Origin: CBDDBX01 sp965225955
Lineage (GTDB): Bacteria > Acidobacteriota > Aminicenantia > UBA2199
Length of the DNA stretch: 64,000 bases
Direction of reading: 5' to 3'
Assembly: GCA_965225955.1 (NCBI GenBank)
Contig: CBDDBX010000001.1
Coordinates: 62,001 to 126,000 of the forward strand
Numbering within the stretch: position 1 is the stretch's first letter; each line of letters begins with the position of its first letter. This document shows, piece by piece, positions 1-7,981 of this stretch. Position numbers and translations under genes: made by a program. The notes beneath the pieces are model-generated. The model was not told the DNA's origin and ran no database searches. It saw only the letters and a program-made list of their open reading frames with translations.

Positions 1-1016
1 ATAAGGCTAATACTGAAACTTATGGTCACCCTGAAATCACTGAGGTTAATATCGGTGTAGGAAACAACCCTGGTATCCTTATTTCAGGTCACGATCTGAA
101 AGATATGGATGAACTTCTTAAACAGACTGAAGGTACAGGAGTGGATGTATATACACATTCAGAAATGCTTCCTGCCAACTACTATCCTGCATTTAAGAAA
201 TATAGCCATTTTGTTGGTAACTATGGTAGCTCATGGTGGCTGCAGGATAAAGAATTTGATACCTTTAATGGCCCTATTCTGATGACAACAAACTGCATCG
301 TTCCTGTTAAAGATTCTTATAAAGACAGAATTTTTACAACAGGTATGGCTGGTTATCCTGGAGTTAAGCATATTGCTCCAAGAGAAAATGGTGGTTCAAA
401 AGACTTCTCAGCAGTAATTGAAATGGCTAAGAAGTGTTCAGCACCAACTGAACTTGAAAAAGGTAAAATTGTTGGTGGTTTTGCTCATAACCAGGTTCTG
501 GCTCTTGCAGACAAAGTTGTTGATGCAGTTAAATCAGGTGCAATCAAAAGATTTGTTGTAATGGGTGGCTGCGATGGAAGACAGAAAGGCAGAAGCTATT
601 TCACAGATGTTGCAGAAAACCTTCCTAAAGATACTGTAATTCTGACAGCTGGTTGCGCAAAATACAGATACAACAAACTGGATCTTGGAGATATTGGTGG
701 GATACCAAGAGTTCTGGATGCAGGTCAGTGTAATGACTGCTACTCACTTGCAGTAATTGCTCTTAAACTTAAAGAAGTATTCGGACTTGAAGATATTAAT
801 GATCTGCCACTATCATTTGATATTGCATGGTATGAACAGAAAGCTGTAACTGTGTTGCTTGCTCTGCTCTTCCTCGGAGTAAAAGGCATCCGTCTTGGAC
901 CAACACTTCCAGCATTCCTTTCACCAAATGTAGCAAAGGTTCTGGTTGAAAAGTTTGATATCAAACAGGTTGGAGAAGTTGAAAGCGATATCCAGGCAAT
1001 GATGGCTGGTAAATAG
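1..1016 (+). CDS. hcp: Hydroxylamine reductase / hybrid cluster protein (C-terminal part, 5' end outside window)
   Basis: The reading frame is open from base 3, so the gene begins upstream; about 337 C-terminal residues of a roughly 540-residue family protein are seen. Ligands of the hybrid Fe-S-O cluster known for Hcp are present in order: His in SGHD, Glu in THSEML, Cys in TTNC, Cys in GGCDGR, Cys in AGCAKYRY, Cys in GQCNDCY and Glu in WYEQKA. Hcp is a cytoplasmic enzyme of anaerobes and facultative anaerobes that reduces hydroxylamine and/or nitric oxide in nitrosative-stress defence. The N-terminal Fe-S cysteine motif lies outside the window, so class cannot be assigned. A strong terminator follows the stop codon, so hcp is the last gene of its transcript. 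Identification is secure; physiological substrate is from family knowledge. Confidence 0.96.
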   Translation, partial: KANTETYGHPEITEVNIGVGNNPGILISGHDLKDMDELLKQTEGTGVDVYTHSEMLPANYYPAFKKYSHFVGNYGSSWWLQDKEFDTFNGPILMTTNCIVPVKDSYKDRIFTTGMAGYPGVKHIAPRENGGSKDFSAVIEMAKKCSAPTELEKGKIVGGFAHNQVLALADKVVDAVKSGAIKRFVVMGGCDGRQKGRSYFTDVAENLPKDTVILTAGCAKYRYNKLDLGDIGGIPRVLDAGQCNDCYSLAVIALKLKEVFGLEDINDLPLSFDIAWYEQKAVTVLLALLFLGVKGIRLGPTLPAFLSPNVAKVLVEKFDIKQVGEVESDIQAMMAGK

Positions 1017-1045
1017 ACCAGAAATATTTAAACAGATAAAATGGA

Positions 1046-1074
1046 GGCCGGTGGAAACACCGGCCTTTTTTTTT
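1046..1074 (+). terminator. Rho-independent terminator of hcp
   Basis: Perfect 8-bp GC-rich stem (GGCCGGTG / CACCGGCC) with a GAAA tetraloop, followed by nine T. It lies 30 bases after the hcp stop. Confidence 0.95.
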
Positions 1075-1139
1075 GCACATAGAACCGGACTTCGCCTTAT
1101 TCTGATGACACTGGCGCGTCACCTATCTCTGCAATAATG

Positions 1140-1212
1140 TAGGGGGCAGGCATACCTGACCCTTTACAGATTGTATATGAATTTTTATAGGGCGTGGCAT
1201 GCCATGCCCCTA
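1140..1212. repeat. Two related imperfect palindromes (degenerate intergenic repeat)
   Basis: Two similar elements stand side by side at 1140-1164 and 1188-1212. Both start TAGGG, run into a GGCA/TGCC-type palindrome and end with CCC and TA(C). The second contains GGGCGTGGCA / TGCCATGCCC, a 10-bp arm pair with one G-T mismatch. They look like a degraded REP/MITE-type intergenic repeat upstream of the arsenate genes. An operator role for an ArsR-type repressor cannot be excluded, but no regulator gene is visible nearby. Confidence 0.5.
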
Positions 1213-1365
1213 CACAACAACATTGTTTCAAATATAAAGTTTGTACAGTTTATTTACATTTGTTGTTTAGTTTAAGATCTCAATCCCTTTTCTTAACACA
1301 ATCTTTAGAGTATATTGGTAGATTGAAACGTAATCATTTTAATTCTTTATTGACGGGAGGATATT

Positions 1366-2379
1366 ATGAAGAAAATCAGAGTAGGAATAAACGGTTTTGG
1401 ACGTATGGGCCGGCTGGCATTGAGAGAAGCCTGGAATAACGAATCCTTTGAATTTGTTCACATAAATGAGGTGGCAGGGGATGCTGACACTGCAGCTCAT
1501 CTGCTTACATATGATTCAGTACATGGTATATGGAAACACGAAGCCACTGCAGATAAAGACAAAATATGTGCTGATGGAAAAGAGATAAGTTACAGCAGAA
1601 ATAAAAAGCCTGAAGATACTCCCTGGGGGGAAATGGGAGTAGATGTTGTTGTTGAGTGCTCAGGAAAATTTAAAAAGAGCGATAAACTTCAGGGATTCTT
1701 TGATACAGGGGTTAAGAAAATTGTAGTATCGGCTCCTGTTAAAGATGGTCCTCTTAATATTGTAATGGGAGTTAATGATTATCTGTACAACCATAATGAG
1801 CATGATATTGTTACTGCAGCTTCATGTACAACCAATTGCCTGGCACCGGTAGTGGATGTTATTCACAAAACAGTTGGTATAGACCGTGGAGTGATAACTA
1901 CAATTCACGACATCACAAATACCCAGAGTATACTGGACAGTTTTCATAAAGACCTGAGGAGAGCCCGGGCCTGCGGAATGTCACTGATTCCTACTACTAC
2001 AGGATCAGCAACAGCAATAACAAAAATATTCCCTGAGCTTGAAGGTAAACTGAATGGTATGGCTGTAAGAGTTCCTCTGGCCAATGCATCACTTACTGAC
2101 TGCGTTTTTGAAGTTAAGAAAGATGTAACTGTAAAAGAGATTAACGGATATCTGAAAGAGGCAGCAGAAGGACGTCTTAAAGGAGTTCTTGGATATGAAG
2201 AGAAACCCCTTGTATCTGCAGATTTTCTCAATGACAGAAGATCTTCAGTAGTCGATGCTCTTTCAACTATGATTGTAGATAGGAAGATGGTTAAAATTAT
2301 AGCCTGGTATGATAATGAGATTGGTTACGTTAACCGTATGATGGAACTGGTTGAAAAAGTAGGAACAGGGATTAGTTAA
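1366..2379 (+). CDS. ArsJ-associated glyceraldehyde-3-phosphate dehydrogenase
   Basis: A 337-residue GAPDH. The N-terminus has the NAD-binding pattern INGFGRMGR, and the catalytic cysteine is Cys154 in SCTTNC, with the second Cys158. Family knowledge: GAPDHs encoded beside arsJ can use arsenate instead of phosphate, making 1-arseno-3-phosphoglycerate, which ArsJ pumps out. The early segment HINEVAGDADTAAHLL is the form I associate with the ArsJ-linked subfamily rather than glycolytic Gap. The start is supported by a GGGAGG ribosome site just upstream, and the next gene (arsJ) begins 11 bases after the stop. The assignment to arsenate detoxification rests on this pairing; a role in glycolysis cannot be excluded from sequence alone. 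No arsR is seen next to it. Confidence 0.88.
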   Translation: MKKIRVGINGFGRMGRLALREAWNNESFEFVHINEVAGDADTAAHLLTYDSVHGIWKHEATADKDKICADGKEISYSRNKKPEDTPWGEMGVDVVVECSGKFKKSDKLQGFFDTGVKKIVVSAPVKDGPLNIVMGVNDYLYNHNEHDIVTAASCTTNCLAPVVDVIHKTVGIDRGVITTIHDITNTQSILDSFHKDLRRARACGMSLIPTTTGSATAITKIFPELEGKLNGMAVRVPLANASLTDCVFEVKKDVTVKEINGYLKEAAEGRLKGVLGYEEKPLVSADFLNDRRSSVVDALSTMIVDRKMVKIIAWYDNEIGYVNRMMELVEKVGTGIS

Positions 2380-2390
2380 AAAGATTCTGA

Positions 2391-3590
2391 ATGGGCAGTA
2401 TTACACAATATATACTTATAACATTTAATTACTGGTGCTTCACAATTACCGATGGAGCACTCAGAATGCTGGTGATTCTGCATTTTCATCAGCTGGGATA
2501 TAAACCTCTCGAAATAGCTCTGCTTTTCCTCTTTTACGAGTTTTTTGGCATAGTTACCAACCTTACAGGAGGCTGGCTTGGGGCAAGAATAGGGCTGAAC
2601 AGAACTATGAATATCGGCCTGTTTCTTCAGATATGTGCCCTTGGTATGCTGGCTGTGGATTCCGGTTTACTGACGGTTCCCTATGTCATGCTTGCTCAGG
2701 CTGTATCGGGTATAGCCAAAGATCTGAATAAGATGAGTGCAAAGAGTTCTGTTAAGATGCTTAAACCCGGTAAAGAGCAGAGAGGTGGCCTATATAAGTG
2801 GGTAGCTTTTCTAACTGGATCAAAAAATGCTCTTAAAGGTGCGGGTTTCTTTATAGGTGCACTTCTGCTTACAGTTTATGGATTCAGCAAGGCTATGCTT
2901 ATAATGGCGGGTGTACTGGTTCTGGTTCTTATAATAAGTCTTCTTTTTCTGGGTAAAGACGTTGGTGCTGTTAAGTTTAAACCCAAATTCAGAGAGATGT
3001 TTTCAAAGAGTTCCTCTATCAATATTCTCTCCTCTGCCCGATTCTTTCTCTTTGGCTCCAGAGATGTGTGGTTTGTTATTGCACTTCCGGTTTTTCTGGA
3101 AGTAACACTTAACTGGAAGCATGAGAGTGTTGGGGTATTCATGGCGGTATGGGTGATTTTCTATGGTATTGTTCAGGGAGTAGCTCCGGTTATTACCGGA
3201 ATTAAGAGAGGAGCAATCCCTGACGGCAGAACTGCTGCTTTATGGGTAGGTATACTTGCTCTTATACCTTTGGGAATCTACCTTGGGCTTAATAATAGTT
3301 TTGATCCACAGATAATTCTGGTTTCCGGTTTACTGGTATTTGGTTTTGTTTTTGCTGTTAACTCATCAGTTCACTCATATCTTGTGCTTGACTATGCAGG
3401 GAAAGATGGGGTTTCTCTTGATGTAGGCTTCTACTATATGGCTAATGCAGGAGGAAGATTAACAGGAACTATAATATCCGGACTCTTCTATCAACTCTGG
3501 GGATTAGGGAGCTGTCTTCTGGTATCGGCACTTTTTCTACTCTTATCTTTTGGTGCTGCTATGAAGCTACCTTCAGGCAAAGATAACTGA
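2391..3590 (+). CDS. arsJ: Organoarsenical efflux MFS transporter ArsJ
   Basis: A 399-residue major facilitator protein of about 10-12 membrane segments, matching ArsJ in length. ArsJ-like traits include the N-terminal NYWCFTITDGALRMLVILHF and the stretch SGIAKDLNKMSAKSSVK after helix 4, a family hallmark. ArsJ exports 1-arseno-3-phosphoglycerate made by the adjacent GAPDH from arsenate, giving a non-reductive arsenate resistance route. The gene starts 11 bases after the GAPDH stop and is almost surely co-transcribed. No ArsC, ArsB/Acr3 or ArsR is seen in the window, so the pair may be a stand-alone cassette. Confidence 0.9.
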   Translation: MGSITQYILITFNYWCFTITDGALRMLVILHFHQLGYKPLEIALLFLFYEFFGIVTNLTGGWLGARIGLNRTMNIGLFLQICALGMLAVDSGLLTVPYVMLAQAVSGIAKDLNKMSAKSSVKMLKPGKEQRGGLYKWVAFLTGSKNALKGAGFFIGALLLTVYGFSKAMLIMAGVLVLVLIISLLFLGKDVGAVKFKPKFREMFSKSSSINILSSARFFLFGSRDVWFVIALPVFLEVTLNWKHESVGVFMAVWVIFYGIVQGVAPVITGIKRGAIPDGRTAALWVGILALIPLGIYLGLNNSFDPQIILVSGLLVFGFVFAVNSSVHSYLVLDYAGKDGVSLDVGFYYMANAGGRLTGTIISGLFYQLWGLGSCLLVSALFLLLSFGAAMKLPSGKDN

Positions 3591-3652
3591 CTGGTGTTTT
3601 TTTATACACAGAAAAAGTTTAAAAAAAAGTTTCACTGATTTATTATTAGTTT

Positions 3653-5044
3653 ATGAAATATGATCTTGCAGTGATTGGAAGTGGTCCCGCAGGGCAGAAA
3701 GCAGCTCTGGCGGGAGCACAGTACGGTTTGAAAACAGTAATAATTGACAGACGGGAAAGAAAGGTCGGTGGTGTGTCACTTCATGCAGGAACTATTCCCA
3801 GTAAAACTCTCCGGGAAGCAGTTCTGTATGTAACAGATACAGGTCAGCAGAGAATTTACGGAGAGGAGAGAAATACTGAATCAGTAACAATTGACAGGCT
3901 GGTTTCACGAGTTGACTCTGTTCTTTCCCATGAGCTTGATATCCTTGAGAAGCAATTTAAAGAGAAGGGTGTGGATGTGGTTTATGGACAGGCTTCTTTT
4001 ATTAATGAGAAGACCCTTGAGATAAGAAACCATATGCACAGGAAAACCGGAGAGATTGAAGCAGATAAGATTCTTATTGCCACTGGTTCAGTGCCAAGGC
4101 ACCCGGTACAGGTTCCTTTCGATTATCTCAGAATTTTTGACAGTAACTTTATTTTTTCGTCAAAAAGCAGACTTAGTAAACTGCCTGAGTCAATGATTGT
4201 ATATGGCGCAGGAGTTATCGGCCTTGAGTATGCAACTATGTTTGCTGCAATGGGAGTGAAGGTATGGCTGGCAGATAAGTATGATAGTATCCTGCCTTTT
4301 ATCGACAGTGAACTGGTGGATCTTCTTACTACCTACCTGAAAGATATGGGTATTACCTTTCTTCTTGGGGAGCGTTACGACAGAATAGGAATTGATGGTA
4401 ACGGTAAAGCGGAGATTGTTCTATCTGAGCACGGTAGCATTTCAGCAGATGTGCTACTCTTCTCAAAAGGCCGTGAACCATGTGTCGAGCCTCTGAATCT
4501 GAAAAATGCCGGGGTTAAACTCAATGAAAACGGGTATATTGATGTAGATTGCTGTTTCAGAACAGCTACTCCCAATATAATGGCCTGTGGTGATGTAATT
4601 GGTTTTCCATGTCTTGCTTCTGCCAGTGCAGAGCAGGGGCGCAGAGCCATCTTCTTTTCTGTTAAAGGAGAACAGGATAGTTGCAGGCAACTTATATATC
4701 CTATGGCAATCTATACTATACCTGAAATATCATCTTTCGGAATGCGTGAAGAAGAGGTCAAAGCCAGAAATATCCCTTATGGAGTTGCCAAAGCAAGTTT
4801 CAGTGAAGTGGCACGGGCTACAATTTCCGGTGATGACAGAGGACTTCTTAAAATGATTTATCACAAGGAAACCTGTGAACTTCTGGGTATTCATCTTATT
4901 GGTAATCAGAGTTCTGAAATCCTTCATATCGGGCAGGTAGCTATGGAAGCCGGGATTAAACTCAGCTTTTTTGCAGAAAATGTATTCAACTACCCAACAT
5001 GGGCTGAAGCATACAGAACAGCAGCAGTGAATGCTTTAACGTGA
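3653..5044 (+). CDS. sthA: SthA-like Si-specific NAD(P)+ transhydrogenase (disulfide-less flavoprotein)
   Basis: A 463-residue protein of the pyridine nucleotide-disulfide reductase family, in frame order: FAD-binding GSGPAG near the N-terminus, NAD(P)-binding GAGVIG near residue 186, a CGDVIG FAD motif, and a C-terminal dimerisation domain with FNYPT.AEAYR. It is closer to soluble transhydrogenase SthA (GTIPSK, YTIPEISS, IHIGQ) than to lipoamide dehydrogenase. The redox-active cysteine pair of lipoamide dehydrogenases is absent: the site reads GGVSLHAGTIPSK, so neither cysteine is present (E. coli SthA retains one). It would interconvert NADH and NADPH in the cytoplasm; the exact substrate is inferred. 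No clear ribosome-binding site precedes this ATG. The 62 bases after arsJ suggest possible read-through. Confidence 0.82.
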   Translation: MKYDLAVIGSGPAGQKAALAGAQYGLKTVIIDRRERKVGGVSLHAGTIPSKTLREAVLYVTDTGQQRIYGEERNTESVTIDRLVSRVDSVLSHELDILEKQFKEKGVDVVYGQASFINEKTLEIRNHMHRKTGEIEADKILIATGSVPRHPVQVPFDYLRIFDSNFIFSSKSRLSKLPESMIVYGAGVIGLEYATMFAAMGVKVWLADKYDSILPFIDSELVDLLTTYLKDMGITFLLGERYDRIGIDGNGKAEIVLSEHGSISADVLLFSKGREPCVEPLNLKNAGVKLNENGYIDVDCCFRTATPNIMACGDVIGFPCLASASAEQGRRAIFFSVKGEQDSCRQLIYPMAIYTIPEISSFGMREEEVKARNIPYGVAKASFSEVARATISGDDRGLLKMIYHKETCELLGIHLIGNQSSEILHIGQVAMEAGIKLSFFAENVFNYPTWAEAYRTAAVNALT

Positions 5045-5417
5045 TGACACAAAGAACACGGACAGACAAGGACAGTCACTGACTAACACAGGTGGTTTTA
5101 AAAGAAGACCTCCTGTGACCTTTTTGAAGGGCACAGGTTCAGGCGCTTAAGATGAGCCTGAATGTATGAAACCATTATCTTTTAATCGCAGATTTTTTTG
5201 TGTAGAAATTAAAACAGAAAGCCGGATGTAGGGTTGTCTATTTGCTTTAAGAATATGGGAGTAACAACCAGCTAAAATGCTAATACGATTTTCCACATAA
5301 TCAATGAATAATTATTTTCAGCAGATATGATGAGAAGACAATGTCCTTGCTTGTCTTTGTCTGTCAGTGTGCGTCAGTGTTTTTTGTGCACTCTGTTTAA
5401 GAGTGCACATGTTTTTT
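5045..5417. other. Intergenic region between convergent sthA and fhs, bounded by inverted repeat copies
   Basis: No gene is seen in these 373 bases. The left end is the forward repeat unit (5046-5094). The right end, about 5343-5390, is a diverged copy in inverted orientation (its reverse complement reads GTGCACAAAAAACACTGAC and then ACACTGACAGACAAAGAC). A small hairpin TTCAGGC / GCCTGAA lies at 5138-5162. The arrangement resembles a small non-coding inverted-repeat element; whether it was mobile cannot be judged here. Confidence 0.5.
5046..5094 (+). repeat. Dispersed intergenic repeat, copy A
   Basis: A 49-base unit beginning GACACAAAGAACACGGAC and ending TAACACAGGTG. About 41 of 49 bases match the unit at 53214-53262, with no gaps. 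It is built of short CAC/GAC repeats. Confidence 0.75.
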
Positions 5418-5419
5418 TT
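5386..5419 (+). terminator. Rho-independent terminator downstream of sthA
   Basis: Perfect 9-bp stem GTGCACTCT / AGAGTGCAC with a 5-base loop, then ATG and eight T on the plus strand. The opposite strand lacks a T tract, so it best serves rightward transcription; its tail overlaps the fhs stop codon. Confidence 0.75.
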
Positions 5420-7094
5420 AATTCAATCCGTCGATTGATCCTTCTTCATCCAGTTCCATTGAAAGATAAGCCGGCTTTTTGGGGAGCCCCGGCATTCTGA
5501 GAATCTCACCTGTAAGAGGAACTATAAATCCGGCTCCTGCTGCAATTTCAATTCTCCGTACTGTTACTACAAAATCTTTTGGTCTTCCCAGAAGAGATGG
5601 ATTATCCGACAGGGATTTCTGTGTTTTACCCATACAGACAGCAAGTTTATCGTAACCCAGATTATAGATGGTTTTTAAATCCTTTTTACCTTCCTGAGTA
5701 TAGTCGACATATTGAGCGCCATACATCTTCTGTGCAATTGCTTCAATTTTCCTTTCAGGAGTCCAGTCCATATCGTAAATAGGATTAAGGGGTTCCTGAC
5801 ACCCTTTACACATTGTGTCTACAACTTTCTGGGCAAGGTCAACACCACCTTCTCCTCCAGCAGCATGAACATCAGCAATAGAAGCCGGAACCATAAGTTC
5901 TTTGCACCTTGCTTCAATAACTTCAAGCTCTTCCATAGTATCGTTAGGGAACTTGTTGATAGCTACTACTACAGGAATCTTGAACATTCTTATATTCTCA
6001 ATATGTTTCTCCATATTTTCCAGTCCTCTGGCAACAGCATCAGGGTCTGGTTGTGAGAGGTTTTTCTTCTTAACTCCTCCATGCATCTTAAGAGCTCTGG
6101 CTGTAACAACCAGTACACAGAGTTCCGGCGCAAAATCACCTACTCTGCAGGTTATATCAAAGAACTTCTCAGCTCCCAGGTCAAATCCGAAACCTGCTTC
6201 AGTAACTGTATAATCTGCATGATAAAGCCCCATTTTTGTTGCAAGAATGGAGTTTGAACCATGAGCAATATTTGCAAAAGGACCGCAATGGACAAATGTA
6301 GGAACACCTTCCAGAGTCTGAACAATATTAGGGTGTATAGCCTCTCTGAGAATAGCGCATGCAGCGCCGGCAACTTTCAGTTTTTTTGCTGTTATTGGTT
6401 CACCGTCATAAGTCAGTCCCAGTAAAATTCTCTCTATTCTGGCTTTAAGATCTGCATAATCTTTTGATAGTGCCAGAATTGCCATTATTTCACTGGCAGC
6501 AGTAATTTCGAAACCTGTTTCCCTGGGAACCCCCATTGTGTTGCCTCCAAGGCCAATGGTTATTCTTCTGAGAGCTCTGTCATTCATATCCATAACTCTC
6601 GGGAACATAACTCTTCTGGAGTCAAGTTCGGAGATCTGTCTGTAATGTATAGCATTATCAAGACCTGCTGCCAGAAGATTGTGTGCAGCAGTAATAGCAG
6701 GAAAATCTCCGTTGAACATAAGGTTGATATCTTCCATAGGAATAACCTGAGAGTACCCACCGCCTGTAGCAGAACCTTTCATTCCGAAGAGAGGACCCAT
6801 CGAGGGTTCTCTGAGCGCAAGAGCTGTTCTTTTGCCTATTTTGGCAAGCCCCTGTGCAAGGCCAATGGATATTGTGGTTTTACCTTCACCGGCGGGAGTA
6901 GGAGTTATTGCTGAAACCAGTATCAGCTGCCCCTCCTTCCTTTTGGATTTCTTCAAAGCATCAATGTGTATCTTGCCTTTGTTTCTGCCCATATGTATGA
7001 GATCTGAACGGTTAATATCAAGTTTTTCAGCTATCTCTTCAAGGGGAGCTGGTTTAGCTTCCTGGGCAATCTGAATATCGCTTAGTTGTGACAT
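5418..7094 (-). CDS. fhs: Formate--tetrahydrofolate ligase
   Basis: A 558-residue protein, full length for the family. The ATP-binding P-loop TPTPAGEGKTT sits at residues 64-74, and long conserved blocks (EPSMGPLFGMKGSATGGG, FHCGPFANIAHGSNS-like) follow. The enzyme joins formate to tetrahydrofolate with ATP to give 10-formyl-THF in the cytoplasm. It is the entry of formate into one-carbon metabolism and part of the methyl branch of the Wood-Ljungdahl pathway in acetogens. No other Wood-Ljungdahl genes are in the window, so a purine/glycine-type one-carbon role is equally possible. The start is fixed by an AGGAGGAA ribosome site (7098-7105). It is transcribed alone, convergent with sthA. Confidence 0.97.
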   Translation of the reverse strand: MSQLSDIQIAQEAKPAPLEEIAEKLDINRSDLIHMGRNKGKIHIDALKKSKRKEGQLILVSAITPTPAGEGKTTISIGLAQGLAKIGKRTALALREPSMGPLFGMKGSATGGGYSQVIPMEDINLMFNGDFPAITAAHNLLAAGLDNAIHYRQISELDSRRVMFPRVMDMNDRALRRITIGLGGNTMGVPRETGFEITAASEIMAILALSKDYADLKARIERILLGLTYDGEPITAKKLKVAGAACAILREAIHPNIVQTLEGVPTFVHCGPFANIAHGSNSILATKMGLYHADYTVTEAGFGFDLGAEKFFDITCRVGDFAPELCVLVVTARALKMHGGVKKKNLSQPDPDAVARGLENMEKHIENIRMFKIPVVVAINKFPNDTMEELEVIEARCKELMVPASIADVHAAGGEGGVDLAQKVVDTMCKGCQEPLNPIYDMDWTPERKIEAIAQKMYGAQYVDYTQEGKKDLKTIYNLGYDKLAVCMGKTQKSLSDNPSLLGRPKDFVVTVRRIEIAAGAGFIVPLTGEILRMPGLPKKPAYLSMELDEEGSIDGLN

Positions 7095-7267
7095 GCTTCC
7101 TCCTGATTCTGTTTTTCTGATTTTTTCCGGATGAAAATGGGTAAGTCCATTTATCGTCGCAGTTATAGTATTAACTCTTTTTTCCCTAAATTTCCACAGG
7201 AGTATTTTTTTTTACATCAAAGAGCTGGAAAATAGTCTAATGTCGTGTAGATGTCGTGAAGTTGCAG

Positions 7268-7296
7268 TTGACATGCAAAGCTGTTGGGAATAACGT
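7268..7296 (+). promoter_or_regulatory. Candidate sigma-70 promoter for the HTH-DUF4870 gene
   Basis: TTGACA (7268-7273, perfect -35), a 17-base spacer, then TAACGT (7291-7296, weak -10). It ends 22 bases before the ATG of the HTH gene, so the untranslated leader would be short. Confidence 0.4.
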
Positions 7297-7318
7297 TAAA
7301 GTGTTGTGGAGGTGAAGT

Positions 7319-7825
7319 ATGAAAACATCAGGTAAAAGAGTTCAGGAAGCGAGGTTCAGGTGTGGCTTAACTCAGGAGGAGCTGGCTGGGAAGTGTGATA
7401 TTAACGTCAGAACTATACAGAGAATAGAAAATGATGAAGTTGTTCCACGGGCAGGTAATCTTAAAATAATAGGGGAGGTACTGGGAGAAGATTTCAATCA
7501 GACAGGAAATAGTAGTTCTGAAGACAGATTGTGGATTGTTCTGATGCATTTAAGCAGTATCATACCTGTTGTAATAGTACCTGTTATTATATATTCATTA
7601 AAAAAGGATGAAATCAGTGGTATTGAAAAACACTGGAAGAGTGTTGTTAATTTTCAGATAACCATGTGTATTGTCCTCTTCTCTTCCTCACTATTAATTA
7701 TATTTGGAATAGGAGTATTGCTTTTGATAGCTCTGGGGCCGGTAATTTCTGTAATAACTATAATAAATACTCTTAAAGTTATGAATGAACAGCCTTGTAA
7801 TTACCCCTCTTTCAAAATTATCTGA
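7319..7825 (+). CDS. XRE-type HTH domain fused to DUF4870-like membrane domain
   Basis: A 168-residue protein. Residues about 5-60 form an XRE/Cro helix-turn-helix (RVQEARFRCGLTQEELAGK, then RTIQRIEND). Residues about 70-160 form a DUF4870 (Tic20-like) small membrane domain with two to three hydrophobic helices and the GIEKHWKSVVNFQ signature. The protein should therefore be a membrane-anchored DNA-binding regulator; its targets are unknown. A GGAGGTGAAGT ribosome site precedes the ATG. It stands alone between divergent fhs and downstream sppA. It might autoregulate or act on the sppA/fhs region, but nothing in the sequence shows this. Confidence 0.85.
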   Translation: MKTSGKRVQEARFRCGLTQEELAGKCDINVRTIQRIENDEVVPRAGNLKIIGEVLGEDFNQTGNSSSEDRLWIVLMHLSSIIPVVIVPVIIYSLKKDEISGIEKHWKSVVNFQITMCIVLFSSSLLIIFGIGVLLLIALGPVISVITIINTLKVMNEQPCNYPSFKII

Positions 7826-7981
7826 TAGTTGTACCGGAGCCTGGTATTTAACCTCTAAATGAGAATTTTGTCTTCTGTATTCATATATTATATAATTTCA
7901 TCCATAATACGGATGTATAACTAAACATATAAGCTTATTCAGACGTATAAAAGTGGTAATTAATGATCAGGAGACTATTAT

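Noticed and set aside
1194..1439. 81-codon open frame before the GAPDH gene
   Set aside because: Overlaps the GAPDH start out of frame and contains the palindromic repeat; no ribosome site or family likeness.
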